Source of the DNA: Stropharia rugosoannulata
Lineage: Eukaryota; Basidiomycota; Agaricomycetes; Agaricales; Strophariaceae
DNA length: 64,000 nt
Direction: 5' to 3'
NCBI GenBank assembly: GCA_028532985.1
Contig: JANCIK010000012.1
Coordinates: forward strand, 496,001-560,000
The translations under genes and the position numbers were made by a program. Below the pieces are notes generated by a model that was given only the letters and a program-made list of their open reading frames with translations, was not told the origin of the DNA and made no database searches. This document shows, piece after piece, positions 1 to 11,653 of the stretch (positions are counted from its first letter, which is position 1; every line of letters starts with the position of its first letter).

Positions 1-1587
1 ACACGGCTCTTGTCGCGCGCGCGGCTATGCGCACGGCTCCCCGAGCTCCTCGACCATGGGCTCGAGTGCCCGGAGGAATCGTGGCTGACGGGCAACATAA
101 TCGCCGCCAGCTCAGCACTGGCCGTTGTGCGGCCTGGAGGAGACGAGCTGGCTGCAACGTAGCGTGTCCACTGGGCGAGTGTTTGGATCGCGTGGTCGAT
201 GCGTGATCGCATTTGTGCCTTCTTCGTAGCGTCAAAGTTAACGTAACCCATGGCCCAGCATTCGGTCAACAACCAGCCTTCCAGCATTTCCGGGGTCCAA
301 TGTGTATTCGATAGAAGAGTTCCATTCCTATCAGGTAGAGGAGTTAGAAACAGAGATGCATTGAGCCGCACTTTCCGAAAGAACAACAAAGGCCTTGCAC
401 CGATCAGGTATGGCACGTTCATACCAATGGCCAGAATAGTCCATGCTATTCATGGTATCTCTCACTCGTTATTCATAGTATCGCGAACCGGTATTACCCA
501 GCTCCTTGATGCTACCCACTTCAGCGACATGCGGATATCAGCTTAAAGAACGGGCCACTTCTCATCCATCGAGAAGTGTGCCAAATGGAAGTCCTGATGA
601 ATTTCGGGAACCGGCGATGCGGTGGCATGGACTGGACATGACGGGAGCAAAACAACTCACCTGAGAAGCAGACATATATCACCAGGATCCCACTTCGTAT
701 ACCTCACAAGTTTGAGGGAGACCGCCCAAAATGGCGTGACACTGATCAGTGTGAGAAAACCGTTTGTCGAGCGGAATATGGTATGGAGAGCGATGTTTTG
801 GGGATTGACCGACGCGGTGTAGATGGGGTCGTATAGTCGTCCATCTGAAGGGCTACAATGAATTATGTTAGATTGTTACTGCAAATAGGAAAACGTTGGG
901 AAAGACCCACTCATGGGCCATGGGCAATGCGATATCTGCCTCGCTGTTCATCCAATCTGCACCGAGGTTGAATCGTCTCGCTGTGGCTTGGATGCACTGC
1001 TTCATGCGCTCCGCAGCGTCTGGTATTAGTCCGCTATACTCCGCCATGAAGCCGCGATGGATATAATCGACATCTCTTGTTTTCGTCCGAACTGGTAAAT
1101 TTGGAGAAGTTTTTTGCTGTTGCTGGGACAGCTGGTACAGCCCAGGGTGTAGAAGCATACATGCTCCGCCGTGCACAACAAGACGCATGCCTGTAATTTT
1201 TGGCTGGCTAACCTGAATCGGCAAAGGGGGCGCCTTGGTTGATGACGTCGACGCTGCAATGCTCTGCACCGCATTCCAATCAAAGTAGGTGGGGAGAAGC
1301 GAAGAGAAATACTCTAGGACATCCGTGAGCATATCTCTAGTCATCTCGACCTCGTTGTGAGATCCAAAGCCCGCCGTTGGGCCACGGTCGCGACTGTCAT
1401 AGCTGGGTGGGTTCGGCGAGCTGCCTCCTGGTGGCCTCGATGGCGCATAGGGCTGATACCGCTGTCTCGAAGACTGATTCGGTGGGGGAGCTAGACCTGA
1501 CATCATAGAGAGCCCATTGTTTCCTGGCAGCGATGTCGGCCACTGGTTGTGCGGTGCATGCCGAGAATCGTAGATGCCCGTGGCCAT
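1..1587 (-). CDS. Uncharacterised protein with nucleotidyltransferase-like motif (3' end beyond window)
   Basis: I do not recognise a named function. The N-terminal ~90 residues are rich in Pro, Ser and Gly and look disordered. A conserved-looking domain follows with an HGGACMLLH stretch, about 30 residues, then TRDVDYIHR, and later RRFNLGADWMN. A GG followed by D-x-D fits a minimal nucleotidyltransferase-fold signature, but that is inference. Exon 1 ends at 911 (phase 2) and joins an exon at 852-661, giving AHDPSDGRLYDPIYTASV in frame. A further exon starts near 327 (MLEGWLLTECWAMGYVNFD) and runs off the left edge. The exon around 540-590 is less certain. I chose the ATG at 1587 (MATGIYD); an in-frame ATG at 1644 is the alternative. 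Confidence 0.6.
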
Positions 1588-1681
1588 GTCTTCGTACACC
1601 GCCGATGTATGTCGGGGAAGTAAAGGAAAGTGGGATATAGTCAAGGAAGGTCGGGGTTAAATAGTTACCACTGGTGGCCAA

Positions 1682-3847
1682 CTAAACCGCTTTGAAACGA
1701 TAAGCGCTGGGCGGCAGTGGCCAGTCGCCTTCAATCCTGTGTCGCAACGCCGGGATGAGTCACCGTCGGTGGTACCGCGTTCAAGCTGGTAGCTCCTGCT
1801 GATTATGATTAATGGACTGGATTTAAAGCTTTGCAGATGTGGATGCTTCTCGACGCTCCGGGCGGAAGTTCTGCGTAAGTTATGTCTGAATCAGCAACTG
1901 ATAGCAGCAGTGGCCTATAAATGAACATCGCACGCTTGTCAACGCCCCACAGACTGCACTTGTGCTCTCTGACGGTCTTCGCAGCTGGGCAAGCAGAACG
2001 GTTGGTGACCAGCGAAAGACAGATGTGGATTGCGTGGCCGTTGGCGTGGCTTTCTGCGAATCGATCTTCCTGATCTTCCAGCGCGTCTTTATCTACTTTC
2101 CGTTTGACATTTCTATTTCGTGCTCGGGCAGGGAGAATACAGTCGCCTCGTTGGCAACATGCGTCACTTCCGGTTTGGGAACTCTGTGCAAATACGTACT
2201 TTTCCACGTTCCCAATAAGCACCGCCTTTATGTTCTAAACCCTATCGTAAGTCGCGCAGCAGCCCGTGTCGAATAAAAGTGCATAGGCAAGACGACGGTG
2301 TACTGGAGCCCTTCATTATTGCCCTTCGCGGAACTGAATGGCATTCTCTTGAAATTACCATTTTTGGTTGAACTTGTGGCCTCAAAATTGTTCTTCATTG
2401 GTTCTTCAGGTTCTTCGCCCACAACCCACAAGACTTTGAGAAATTTGTGGCGAGTAGAAAACAGTTCAATGAAGTGACATAAAAGATTTATTTCTGGCCT
2501 CTCTCGGAGAAATGTCATCATGGCGTTTCCCACTGACTTCCGAATTCCGCTTTCATCTGGACCCTTGCTGAACCCTCAAATTCCGGCGCAAGAGAGCGCA
2601 GTAGACTTCACATCATTCGAATAAAGATAGTCAGCTGGCCATAATCCTGTTCTTGACAATGTTTATATCAACGTTGCATACCAATGTGTCCAGAAATTAG
2701 CGCCACCAAAGTGCCACTGATTGCCTGGCACAACTTGCCCACAACACTGCGGAATTACTGCACAACTTAACCTACAGCCCTTGCTGAGTTGAAATGCAGC
2801 ACTAACAGCAACCAATACTTACCCCTTGCAAACATAGATTTTTGAGCAGGTATGTGAACCGTGCTTCAAGATTCTTAAAAAAACCATCATCGCTCTTAGA
2901 GTCTTATTTTGCTTGTATCTTGCTGTATGTTCTCACCGTTCGGCATATCTTAGATAGGAATATTGAAGCAAAGGGTTTCTGTTACGAGTACAACTCCAAT
3001 AATCAGTGGATGTGCATGTGCACTTTGGCACTGGGCGCTTTACATTTTCCAGTGCCACTGACCGATTGCTGAAACTTGACACAAGCTTTCTTTAGCATGC
3101 TTCATAGTTATGATCATGATCGTTTGTCGAAAGTGAAATGATAGTGAGCTCATCTTGCTTAATTCGATCCACGGTTAGAGTTGATATAGATACTCAGAAT
3201 TTTAGGACACGCTAACTTTCCACTGCGATATATCCACTGGAGGTAGGTTTATTTTCGCATTTCGGAAGTGGTAATACGGATATCGATCGTCATCTATGCT
3301 ACTTATTCTCATTACCATAATTAACAACGGAAAGAGAAAGTTCGAGGAAGGGGCATCATTAAGCGTCCGTAACAGGGTTATAGAGGTCGAAGACAACATC
3401 ATGTTTTGATACATGTATGGATTCTCTTTAGCACTGCCCCAACTTGCATCAAGACTGAGTTAGATTCCTATTATGCCATTGCTTATGTTCCCATCTGTCG
3501 TCAAGACGTTAACGTTGTTGCTTAAGCTTTTACTTGAACATCTTCGACAAACACGCAGTGTGTTTTGATTCCTTGGTCAGGGAGAAAATGACTGTTTGTG
3601 ACTCACCATGAGTTTGCCGTATGACTAGTAAGCGACACGGGTTGATTAGGTGCCTTGTAAGGCAGCGGGAGAACCTGGAAATATTCAATCTAAAATAGCA
3701 CTAGTTGTACAGTATTATGCGGATTGTAAGATGCTTTGAGGAGATGCGAATCTCAATTTTTGTTGGAACTGTAAGTAGGGATGTTAGCTAGAGATGTTTT
3801 GCCTAGTGCACGTCCGCCGCGATCCTTGAAAATGCGCCATTTGGGCG
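1682..3847. other. Intergenic, no confident gene
   Basis: About 2.2 kb without a gene I can defend. Open frames on the minus strand at 1809-2222, 2228-2533 and 3202-3414 have no start and splice structure that link them and match no family I know. The 2228-2533 frame reads somewhat like protein (FSTRHKFLKVLWVVG) and could be a relic exon. No repeats stand out by eye. Confidence 0.4.
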
Positions 3848-5206
3848 TTACAATGAACGTAAGTATTGCATGTCAGCAGTGCGCAGATTTCTCCTGAGCT
3901 TTAGCTTATTTTCGTGGTCTTTCTCCACATAGGTCCTCATGAGGCTAGAGTCCGAGTTCGAGTTAAGATAACATAAGAATACAAGCATTAGGACTTACCC
4001 GATGCATGACTGAATCGTAAGCGGCTTTTTAACTTCGACTTCGTCTTTCATCGCTGAGGGGATAATATCCTCCGGAATGTCTCCACTGGCGGTCTTGAAT
4101 GCATCCGCGGTTATTTCGATGCCATAAACCATTGCCTCTCTGTCATACCCAAACTGAACCAGGATGACAGGGTTTTCTTTCCGTCCATTCTTGTCTGCTT
4201 CTGCCCTGCCTTGGATGTACTGTCGTACATAAAGCTTGGGTCCCCCAACGACGGGTAAGTGCTGGGCTGGTTCTTTTATATTAATTCCAACAATCATGAA
4301 ACCCGGGATTTCTTGTTGTGGAGGCGGCGGTCCGCCGAGGACCAAGCCTACAAGGTCTTTTTCGGCTATTGGAAAAATGTGGACGTGGACTGTCTCGAAG
4401 ATAATGGTGCGAGGCGAATTTTTGTTGGAAGTTTGGAGAGGCCGAAGGCCGAGTTTAAAGATTAATGCGACCCTAAGGAAGTGTAGCAAGAAAGGGTCCT
4501 CGAGGAAATGGCGGACAAGGTCCTCCAAGATCAATGCCACTTCCAAGCCTTTGCAACTCTCTTTATGCTTTGGCCTAGAGTATAAAAAGGAGAATTTCAG
4601 CATTATGATAAGGCTCAGTAGTGACATACGTACCAAAATTGGCGTTGACACTGTCAGTAGAACGTTCGAGTTAGCATTTACGTATATATAGGCAAATCAC
4701 GAAAACTTCTCAGACCTCTCTGGAGCAAAACGCAACGCTTAGACACTAATATACCAGAAGTGAGTTGTTGATAGCAGTAGGCTGAACTGGAAACATACAC
4801 CTGTGCATCGTTTAACTTCGACACCATTGTCTCCATGACGTTTGTTACAGTTTTCGCATGTCAGGACAGGTTGTGCACGGACACATTTGCGGTACTGGGA
4901 CTCTGCCAGGACGTAGACTCCTTCAATCTTTTTGTACTCAGCATCGATGACGTTGGCCATGTCTGCTTCAAGTCGGGATGGTGGTAGGGTCTCTTGAAAG
5001 TGCTGTAAACAATGAAAAACTTGACGACGCCAAGCAAGTTAGATCGAGGGGGACCAAATAAAGCCGGAATATCTTTAAACAGATTTTTTTTCTGACTTCT
5101 ATCGCTGGCAGCTGATCTCATCTGCCTCAAGGCTCAAAACAGACTCGTGCTCACCTGCATGGACTGGCGATGATGTGTCCGCCGCTTTTGAAATTAACAT
5201 GTACAT
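3848..5206 (-). CDS. MYND-type zinc finger protein, 311 aa
   Basis: Six exons reconstruct exactly: 5206-5155, 4962-4799, 4745-4716, 4650-4634, 4574-3999 and 3944-3848, summing to 936 nt (312 codons with stop). The finger sits near residues 45-85 and reads CENCNKRHGD, then KRCTG joined to CLSVAFCSRE, then CQRQFW, then PKHKESCK. This supplies the Cys/His ligand pattern of a MYND domain, normally a protein-protein interaction module. The rest of the protein, about 220 residues, carries no catalytic motif I recognise. MYND-only proteins are numerous in Agaricomycetes and mostly unstudied. Exon 1 (MYMLISKAADT) is the weakest part; the in-frame ATG at 4960 (MANVIDAEYKK) is an alternative start. MluI cell-cycle boxes lie upstream. 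Confidence 0.75.
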
Positions 5207-5284
5207 GATACACATTGATGTGTCCTAGAGTGAAAAGCGCTAATGGGCAGGGAGGAATCGCGGAAAGAAAAAATCGGACACAGG

Positions 5285-5507
5285 ACGCGTGATTACTTTA
5301 GAGCTCCTACTGCTGTGACGCAGAAGGGACAGGCAATACAGATGATAGGCTTGTGACCGTCTCCTTCAAGATCTTTGAGGGTCCTCTGGACGTCAAATTT
5401 CAAACCCTCTTAGAGGGAGTGGTCACGAGGCTATATAGATGAAAGAAGAAAAGAAGGAGGAACTCAGTCAGTGTGACAGGGGTAGGACGCGTCTCGAAAG
5501 GACGCGT
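5285..5507. promoter_or_regulatory. Three MluI cell-cycle boxes (ACGCGT)
   Basis: Perfect ACGCGT hexamers occur at 5285-5290, 5487-5492 and 5502-5507, each preceded by GG (GGACGCGT). They lie 79-301 bp upstream of the proposed start of the minus-strand MYND gene. ACGCGT is the established binding site of the MBF (Mbp1/Swi6) G1/S factor in fungi. That this gene is MBF-regulated is inference. Confidence 0.45.
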
Positions 5508-6707
5508 CACCTGACGAGAATGCAACCCAAAAGCGACCGACCATGGACCCTTCACCCGACTTGCACCATGTCCTCACTTTTAGCCATCGAGTTGTTTTTG
5601 AAATTGCGTTACGCATCATTCTCTGTCTGAGCTATGATGTTACCAGTTATCAAGACATGATTCATTAAGAAATTTGGCAGTCTAGGGCGGAAATCAAGAA
5701 GAAATCAGTGCAGAAAAACTTCCTAGTCGCATTCATTTAAGCTGTCTGGCCGACATTTTTTGTCTCTTTTTTGTTCGATGACGCTGACTCTGCTCCACTT
5801 CAACACTGTAAGTGATCAATGTTCAACTTCAGCTTTGTGTGTTGATGATCCTTGTAGGATGTAATGCCGCGTATTTTCATCATCAGGCAGACGAATGTTT
5901 GTGCATGGCCCTCTAGGTCAGATTGTGTCTCCAAGTACTCTCATGCTGTCACCCCAATCTTTACACGGGTATATGCATTCATAACTCCAGTGTGTCACCT
6001 GTCCTGATTTTCGCCACAGAGAATTTGACAACGGTCAGATGGAATGTTTGCTCGACTTATAATTAGACTGAAGTGAGTAATTCGTTTGAGATTCAGAACC
6101 AGTGCAATGCGCAATTCATCTCTTCCTCACGATCACCGCTTTCAAAAGCTTAAAGACGAAGTCGAATTGTTCGGGATAATGTGTCGTTTTCTTAAGAGAG
6201 ATTTCAGAGCTGTTGGTGTTACCATTCAAACTGGAAAAAAAATATCATCGATTCGTGATCATCAACTGATTCTGACCACTCTTCTAGACTTGTTCTGTCC
6301 AAATTCTATGTTTCCCAGTCCTCAATCTGTGACGAACTAATGGTCAATATGATAATCTACTTCCCGTCTCCATGTCATCGCACTCTAAACTATCATGCAA
6401 ACTGCTACGACAGACGATATTTTCAGATATTTTGCTCCGATCTGTGATACCGGCCACGAAATGCTTCGCTGGGCAAAGCCTTTCAAGTGCGGCTGTATCG
6501 TAAGACCTCCTCTGCGGCTTCATCATGATCAGACCACTACAATCCGTCACCTAGTTACTCACCGCCATCTTACACAGTGCAGAGAGCACAAGAGCATTCT
6601 TATCCTTTCCCTTCTTTTTCTCCTTCTCATTGACCTTGCATGACCTTCAGCGAAACCGCCATTTCAAAGTCACAGGCCATTTCAAGTGATCAGAATACAG
6701 AACGGGA
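5508..6707. other. Intergenic, promoter side of the mucin-like gene
   Basis: No gene supported. Short open frames at 5439-5630, 6086-6340 and 6395-6643 have neither plausible splice structure nor recognisable protein content. The stretch is the shared upstream region of two divergent genes. Confidence 0.4.
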
Positions 6708-8728
6708 ATGATGGGACCGTTGACGTCGCGACTCCTTGTCGTTACTTTTGTCATTCTTTGTGGGGCAACAGGGACAGAACAAAGGAGCCGAAATTATAAT
6801 AGGGACAAAGGGACAGGCCCTGACCCAGGTTCTAGCTCCAGTCGGTTGATCGTCCATACCGAAAGCCCGCCAGCTGCGCAGCATGCATCCTCAGAGTCTG
6901 TCGCTACCCGGGCTGCTTCCAGTTTGCCTGTTTCTTCCTCGAATCCTACTTTCCATTTATCGACACCAACTTCACAGATCTCTATCCAACATTCCTCTCT
7001 AACATCGACACTGGTTTCTAGCATAAACGACAACTTTTCTACTCATATACCCCATGGACTTCCTTCATCTCACACCTTGCATTCTTCTGGTCCCCTTGCG
7101 ATACCATCGATACATTCGCATCCTTCATCTGATGGATCAGGGAGACTACAGAAATCCGAATCCGAGTCGCCAAATACATCTCATGCTGCAACTTCTGTCT
7201 CAAGTTTTATCCCTGCTCAGGCGACAAACAGCCATAATCGTGGTTTCTTAAATCAGCATACACAATTTCGCGGCTCTCCTGCTCACTCAAAGGTTTTTTC
7301 ACAAGCAAACAGCACCGTCGTCAAGTCAGGCCCGAACAGTAAATCGACGGCCACGGGTCAGGCTGGTTTGTTTCCGGGAAATAATCAGCATCATCATAAT
7401 GATTCTCAGTCGTTCGCCCATTCACCAAGTTCCACCTCATCAAGCAGCGATAACGAGGCTCCACAGTCCACACAGCATGGCTTGAACCATACTTATAGTC
7501 ATAATGCACAGCCAATACAACACATTCCTGGACCTCCAATCGTTCCGATTCTAGGAAGTACGATATCATCGATTTTGGGCGACCCGGCCGGTAAAACAAA
7601 CAGCGCAGAGCCGTCCTCCACTGATCACGAAGGCCCTCAACCAACAAAGCATGATCCGGGACCTACAGTGGTAATCAATCCATTACTTCCTATAACATCT
7701 CTCCTTCCGATTGTAGGGAATCTCGCATCATCAGTCGTGGCACTCCCTCACTCAATTTTGAGTAGCGTAGCATCTGACTTACTAGGTCATGGGCACGGGC
7801 ACGGGCACCCGCACACCTCGCTTCCACCATTCAATTCACCATCTTCGGCGAGTTCTGTACCGACCCATATTACAGGAGGTCATGACCATGATAGACATAA
7901 GGCTTCCTGGACATCTACAACGACTTCGGAATCAAGGCACACAACTACGTCGGTTGCCACATTGCCCTGTTTATCGATTCTCGGGCCTATTGTACATGTA
8001 TCTGCGGCCATACCGGGTTTACCACTGCCAGGATTGTGTTCTACTTCTACTGCGAGAATTACTACTACTACGAGCTCTGTCCGCTCTGTCAGCTCCCCAA
8101 CTTCTGATTCTCGGCACAAAACGACGCCCCCGGAGTCAATACAAACTTTGACAGGACCGCAAACAAGTCCAGTTCCAATCACACCTTCAACGCATCATCA
8201 CTTGAAGTTACCTCTTACTACTTTATCTTTAACGCACCCAAAACCTGACAGTCGCCCATCGCCGTCGTCAGTGCCGTTAACACAAAATGTCACATCTTAT
8301 ACACCTGCCTCCACTCCGCCAATCACCCATCCCCCGACTGACTCGGACAAAACGCCCCCTGAAAGTACTGTGAAACACAGTTCTGACGGGTCAACTGCGC
8401 CGACAAAATCATCCCATAATACAAATACTGGGTCGCCTACCGGAACTGCTCACTCGAACATAAACGCATTCCTTTTCGGAGACCAGTAAGATTGTTTTTC
8501 CGCTAAACCTATACATCTAGTGTACTTAACTCCTACAGACTTGTCCATCCACAATCTGTCGGCGGCGTCGTCATCGGCATGGGCGCAGTTGTTTACATCC
8601 TGGCAATGTCCATCATCTACATCTTCATGCGCAAGAGGTACGAGCAGGAGAACGGCATCCAGACACCGCTGACTCCCGCTCCGAGCCGGAGATGGAATCA
8701 GAGAGTCCGGCGCTATGGACGCTTGTAG
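6708..8728 (+). CDS. Ser/Thr/His-rich mucin-like type I membrane protein, 655 aa
   Basis: Two exons, 6708-8485 and 8539-8728, join in frame (1968 nt). The intron is 53 nt with a CTTAAC branch sequence. Residues 1-23 form a signal peptide (SRLLVVTFVILCGATG). About 570 residues of low-complexity Ser/Thr/Pro/His sequence follow, with N-glycosylation sequons and a GHGHGHGHPH tract near residue 365. One membrane span (about residues 603-622, VVIGMGAVVYILAMSIIYIF) and a basic 33-residue tail (MRKRYEQENG...) complete it. This is the architecture of fungal cell-surface mucins and of Msb2/Wsc-like sensors, but no WSC or other folded domain is visible, so a signalling role is only a possibility. It is convergent with the ectodomain gene downstream. 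Confidence 0.75.
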
Positions 8729-8907
8729 CATGTTGACCATACTAGTAGTATCTATCTCTTAAATAAATATGACTTGGCCGTTTATTGTACAGGTGACAAT
8801 ATATTGGCATGTCCATTACTTGACAGAGCTTGGTCTAGTAACGTTCATACTGTGGAGGGTTTAGGCCTACGCCCAGCTCTGGTTGGTACTCTAAATAGCA
8901 GAAAATA

Positions 8908-9683
8908 TCACGTCATTATTATTTGTTTAGGGTACGGGCAAGAAAAGCGGTTCTTACGATTCATGTTAGGTGTTTTAGGACTAATATTCAATGCCTTCTT
9001 TTTATAATATTTGAGGCCTATGAACGCGGATACTGCAAGTAGTAACAAAGCCAATGTACCGATAACAGCCCCAACAATAGCATCCGTGTTTGAAGAATTA
9101 TGGCTGTGGTTATTGTGGTCGCCTTTGGAATGTGGATCATTACCGTTATGAGAACCTCCAGAATCAGAGCCGCCCGTGTTATCGTCCTGCACGACAGGAA
9201 TGGATGAATAGGATAAATAGTCGAGAATGAATATCCCGTTGGGCTTCAGTGACGTGATAACCAAAGTGTGACTGGTCGAAGTAAGATTATTGGCCTGAAA
9301 GAATAGGACCTGTCTTTGCTCTGCACTTGTAAGTACTGGGCTGAAGATAACAGGATTCTGGTTGTCTATCACATATGACGATTGCGGTGTAATTGTAGAA
9401 TTAAATTGGTGTTGCGCATTTATTCCGCCATATACAGAAATGCTGGTTCCTTTTACAAAGAGACCATTAATATGCACAGTGACAAACATTTATATATGAG
9501 CTGATTATTCTTAGTCAAAATCGGAAGGTTCATACCATTGAAGACTAGAGACACTGTGGCACCAGCCGTGGATGTTAATGTTGAAGTACCATCAAAGTCA
9601 GGAGGGTTTGACTCCTGCATCCAGTTCCCATTCCCAGAATACATGAGCTGAGGACTGCGGTCATCCAGTGTTACGGTCGACAT
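8908..9683 (-). CDS. Single-pass membrane protein with beta-rich ectodomain, 229 aa
   Basis: Exons 9683-9536 and 9449-8908 sum to 690 nt. The join gives VFNGTSISVYGGI, a motif I recognise from a large Agaricomycete family of one-pass proteins whose ectodomain begins with a VTLDD-like strand and TLTxTAGATV. After the ectodomain comes an Asp/Ser/Asn/His-rich stalk, a membrane segment (GTLALLLLAVSAFIGL) and a short KYYKKK tail. Function is unknown; an extracellular sensing or adhesion role would be a guess. Oddly, no signal peptide precedes MSTVTLDD, unlike what the topology demands. A TATA element at 9767-9774 supports the start at 9683. Confidence 0.7.
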
Positions 9684-9766
9684 TCGCAATCAATGCAAAT
9701 GCTTTCAAAATTGAATAGGGGGCAAGAAAGAGAAAGAAAGCCAGATCGATGATAGCATAAGGTTGG

Positions 9767-9774
9767 TATATATA
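9767..9774 (-). promoter_or_regulatory. TATA box of the ectodomain gene
   Basis: TATATATA lies 84 bp upstream of the ATG at 9683. With a usual 30-nt spacing, transcription would start near 9737 and give a leader of about 50 nt. Confidence 0.45.
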
Positions 9775-10376
9775 CTCTAAGGCCACCATCACAGAAATCA
9801 GATTGTAGCATAGGCTGAACCAGTAGTTTGACAGTCCTCCACGGATGGGAAGCTTGCGGCGTGGGCAGTGATTGCATATGTCCTGTGCCCGTCCCCCCGT
9901 AGTTATGTGATGGTAGCAAGATGGCGTTAAAGCCTCCATGTCATCCTGAAATGATTCCATTGAGGGTGACTACTAGGTGCATTGGCCGTCGTGTGATTTA
10001 ATAAATTTGCAAGGATCCGTTCACTTACGCCTGGTTAAAGAAGTTGAGCTGTAGAGGACAGTCAGGTGGACTGGCTCACCTTACTCAGTGAGTGCTCGGC
10101 GAGGCGTCATAGGGCAGTCCCCCTCGAGATGTCCTGTCAAGCTGGCATCATGCATCACAGTGGAATGGACAGTGGACTGGACAAGGGAATCACTGCCATC
10201 AATTGACTATCAAATTGGCTATTATTTCCAAATTATTTCGGTCAAAGTCACATGCAAAGTACACAGGAACACGAACATGGCATTTTACAATGCAATACAA
10301 GTTGAAGTACTACACCCATCTACTCCATCTATCCTAATATCTGGGCTCCCCTCATGCTGGAAGAAATCTGTTGACC
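9775..10376. other. Intergenic
   Basis: About 600 bp between two minus-strand genes. Open frames here are short and show no recognisable protein. I see nothing further. Confidence 0.4.
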
Positions 10377-11653
10377 TCACGCGGCTACAGCTTTTAATGC
10401 TGCAATGAAGTCTGTCGAATTTGCTCGCCATCCATTCAAGCCAGCATTGTAATCCACCATCTGAGTGGCCCCGATGGGGGACGTAGTCGCAGAAATGTCA
10501 TCCACAAGAATGACGTCATAACCTTTGTAGTAAGAGCTATAGGCATAACTTATTAGCACTGGAATCGTCGTACTAATGTTATTTATTACTTACTCTAGCA
10601 GAGTCCCCCAGACGCACTGGTCAATGTTCACGCCGCCGAAGAACAGTGTCGTCATGCTGTTATCTTGAAGCCAAGTCTGCATCGGGGTTCCAGCTCCCCA
10701 CATCCCAGAGAGACGATCTAGTCACCCCAAGGTCATACATGGTTCGCAGTACAAGAAATGGTAGATGACTTACTTTTGTTGAAATAAAAGTCAGTTCCTT
10801 TCGCAACTCCAGACAATTGTTCTTGCAAAAGAGCACCCCATCTGGAGCGTATTACACGATGAATGTGGCGTTGGGATTACAGACTTTCATTCCACTTACG
10901 GTTCTGCGTTCCAACTTCCTCTGACTAGTTTTCTGCCAACCTCAATCGTCACGTTGGGTCCATGGGTCGTCGATGTCGCTGGGACTGAATGATCGGAGGA
11001 TGGAACCACAATGGACCCCATGTCACTTCCGAAAGAGGATTGCGAGCTGGAAGAGCTCGTAAAGCCATTGATAAAAGCAGGTGGCATATTGACCACTAAT
11101 TGCAATCAGCCGGCGATGGAATAGCAATGCGTAAGTAAGCCCTTACGGTCAAACTCGGTAAGCCCCCAGTTTGTCCACAGCACAGGCATTTTAGCTGCTC
11201 TAAATGCATTTATCAGGTTCACCGTTGCGGCTTCAAACTTCAATCAGTATATTGGTCATGGTGGGTGAGCATGGGAAATATTACTGACGGACTATTGCGC
11301 GACCCTTGGGATCTCCATTGAGGCTTTCATGCAGGAAGAAATTCTGCATGTCGATGATGACGAGAGCGGTGCTGTTTGGCTGGATAACGATGGGACCGTT
11401 GGCGGGCATTGGGAGTTTAATCGCGCCGACCGAGTTTCCACGCGTAAGCTACACAGAAGAGATGATTTATGAAGCAGTTAGTTGATTATTTGCCAGAGCT
11501 ACAGGTACAAAAATGGCATACATCCCATCCAGAGCTTAGTTTCTTCCAGAAGTTGAAGGCGTTACCAAACACTGTTGGGTCATTGGAGACTCCGTTTACA
11601 GCGAAGACTGCAGGAATGAAGAAAGCCAAGGAATATGCAAGTTTAATCTGCAT
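10377..11653 (-). CDS. Secreted isochorismatase-family hydrolase
   Basis: A cysteine-hydrolase (isochorismatase-like) fold protein in about eight exons. Exon 1 (11653 to about 11520) encodes a signal peptide, MQIKLAYSLAFFIPAVFA. The fold motifs follow in order: TALVIIDMQNFF (catalytic Asp), FRAAKMPVLWTNWG, GRKLVRGSWNAE, the FFGGVNIDQCVWGTLL strand carrying the nucleophilic Cys, then YKGYDVILVDDISATT, ending in KAVAA. Members hydrolyse amides or vinyl ethers (isochorismate, nicotinamide and others); the substrate here cannot be read from sequence. The Asp and Cys of the triad are present; the Lys is probably the one in GRK. Most exon joins check in phase; the one near 11245-11290 did not resolve cleanly. 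Confidence 0.75.
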
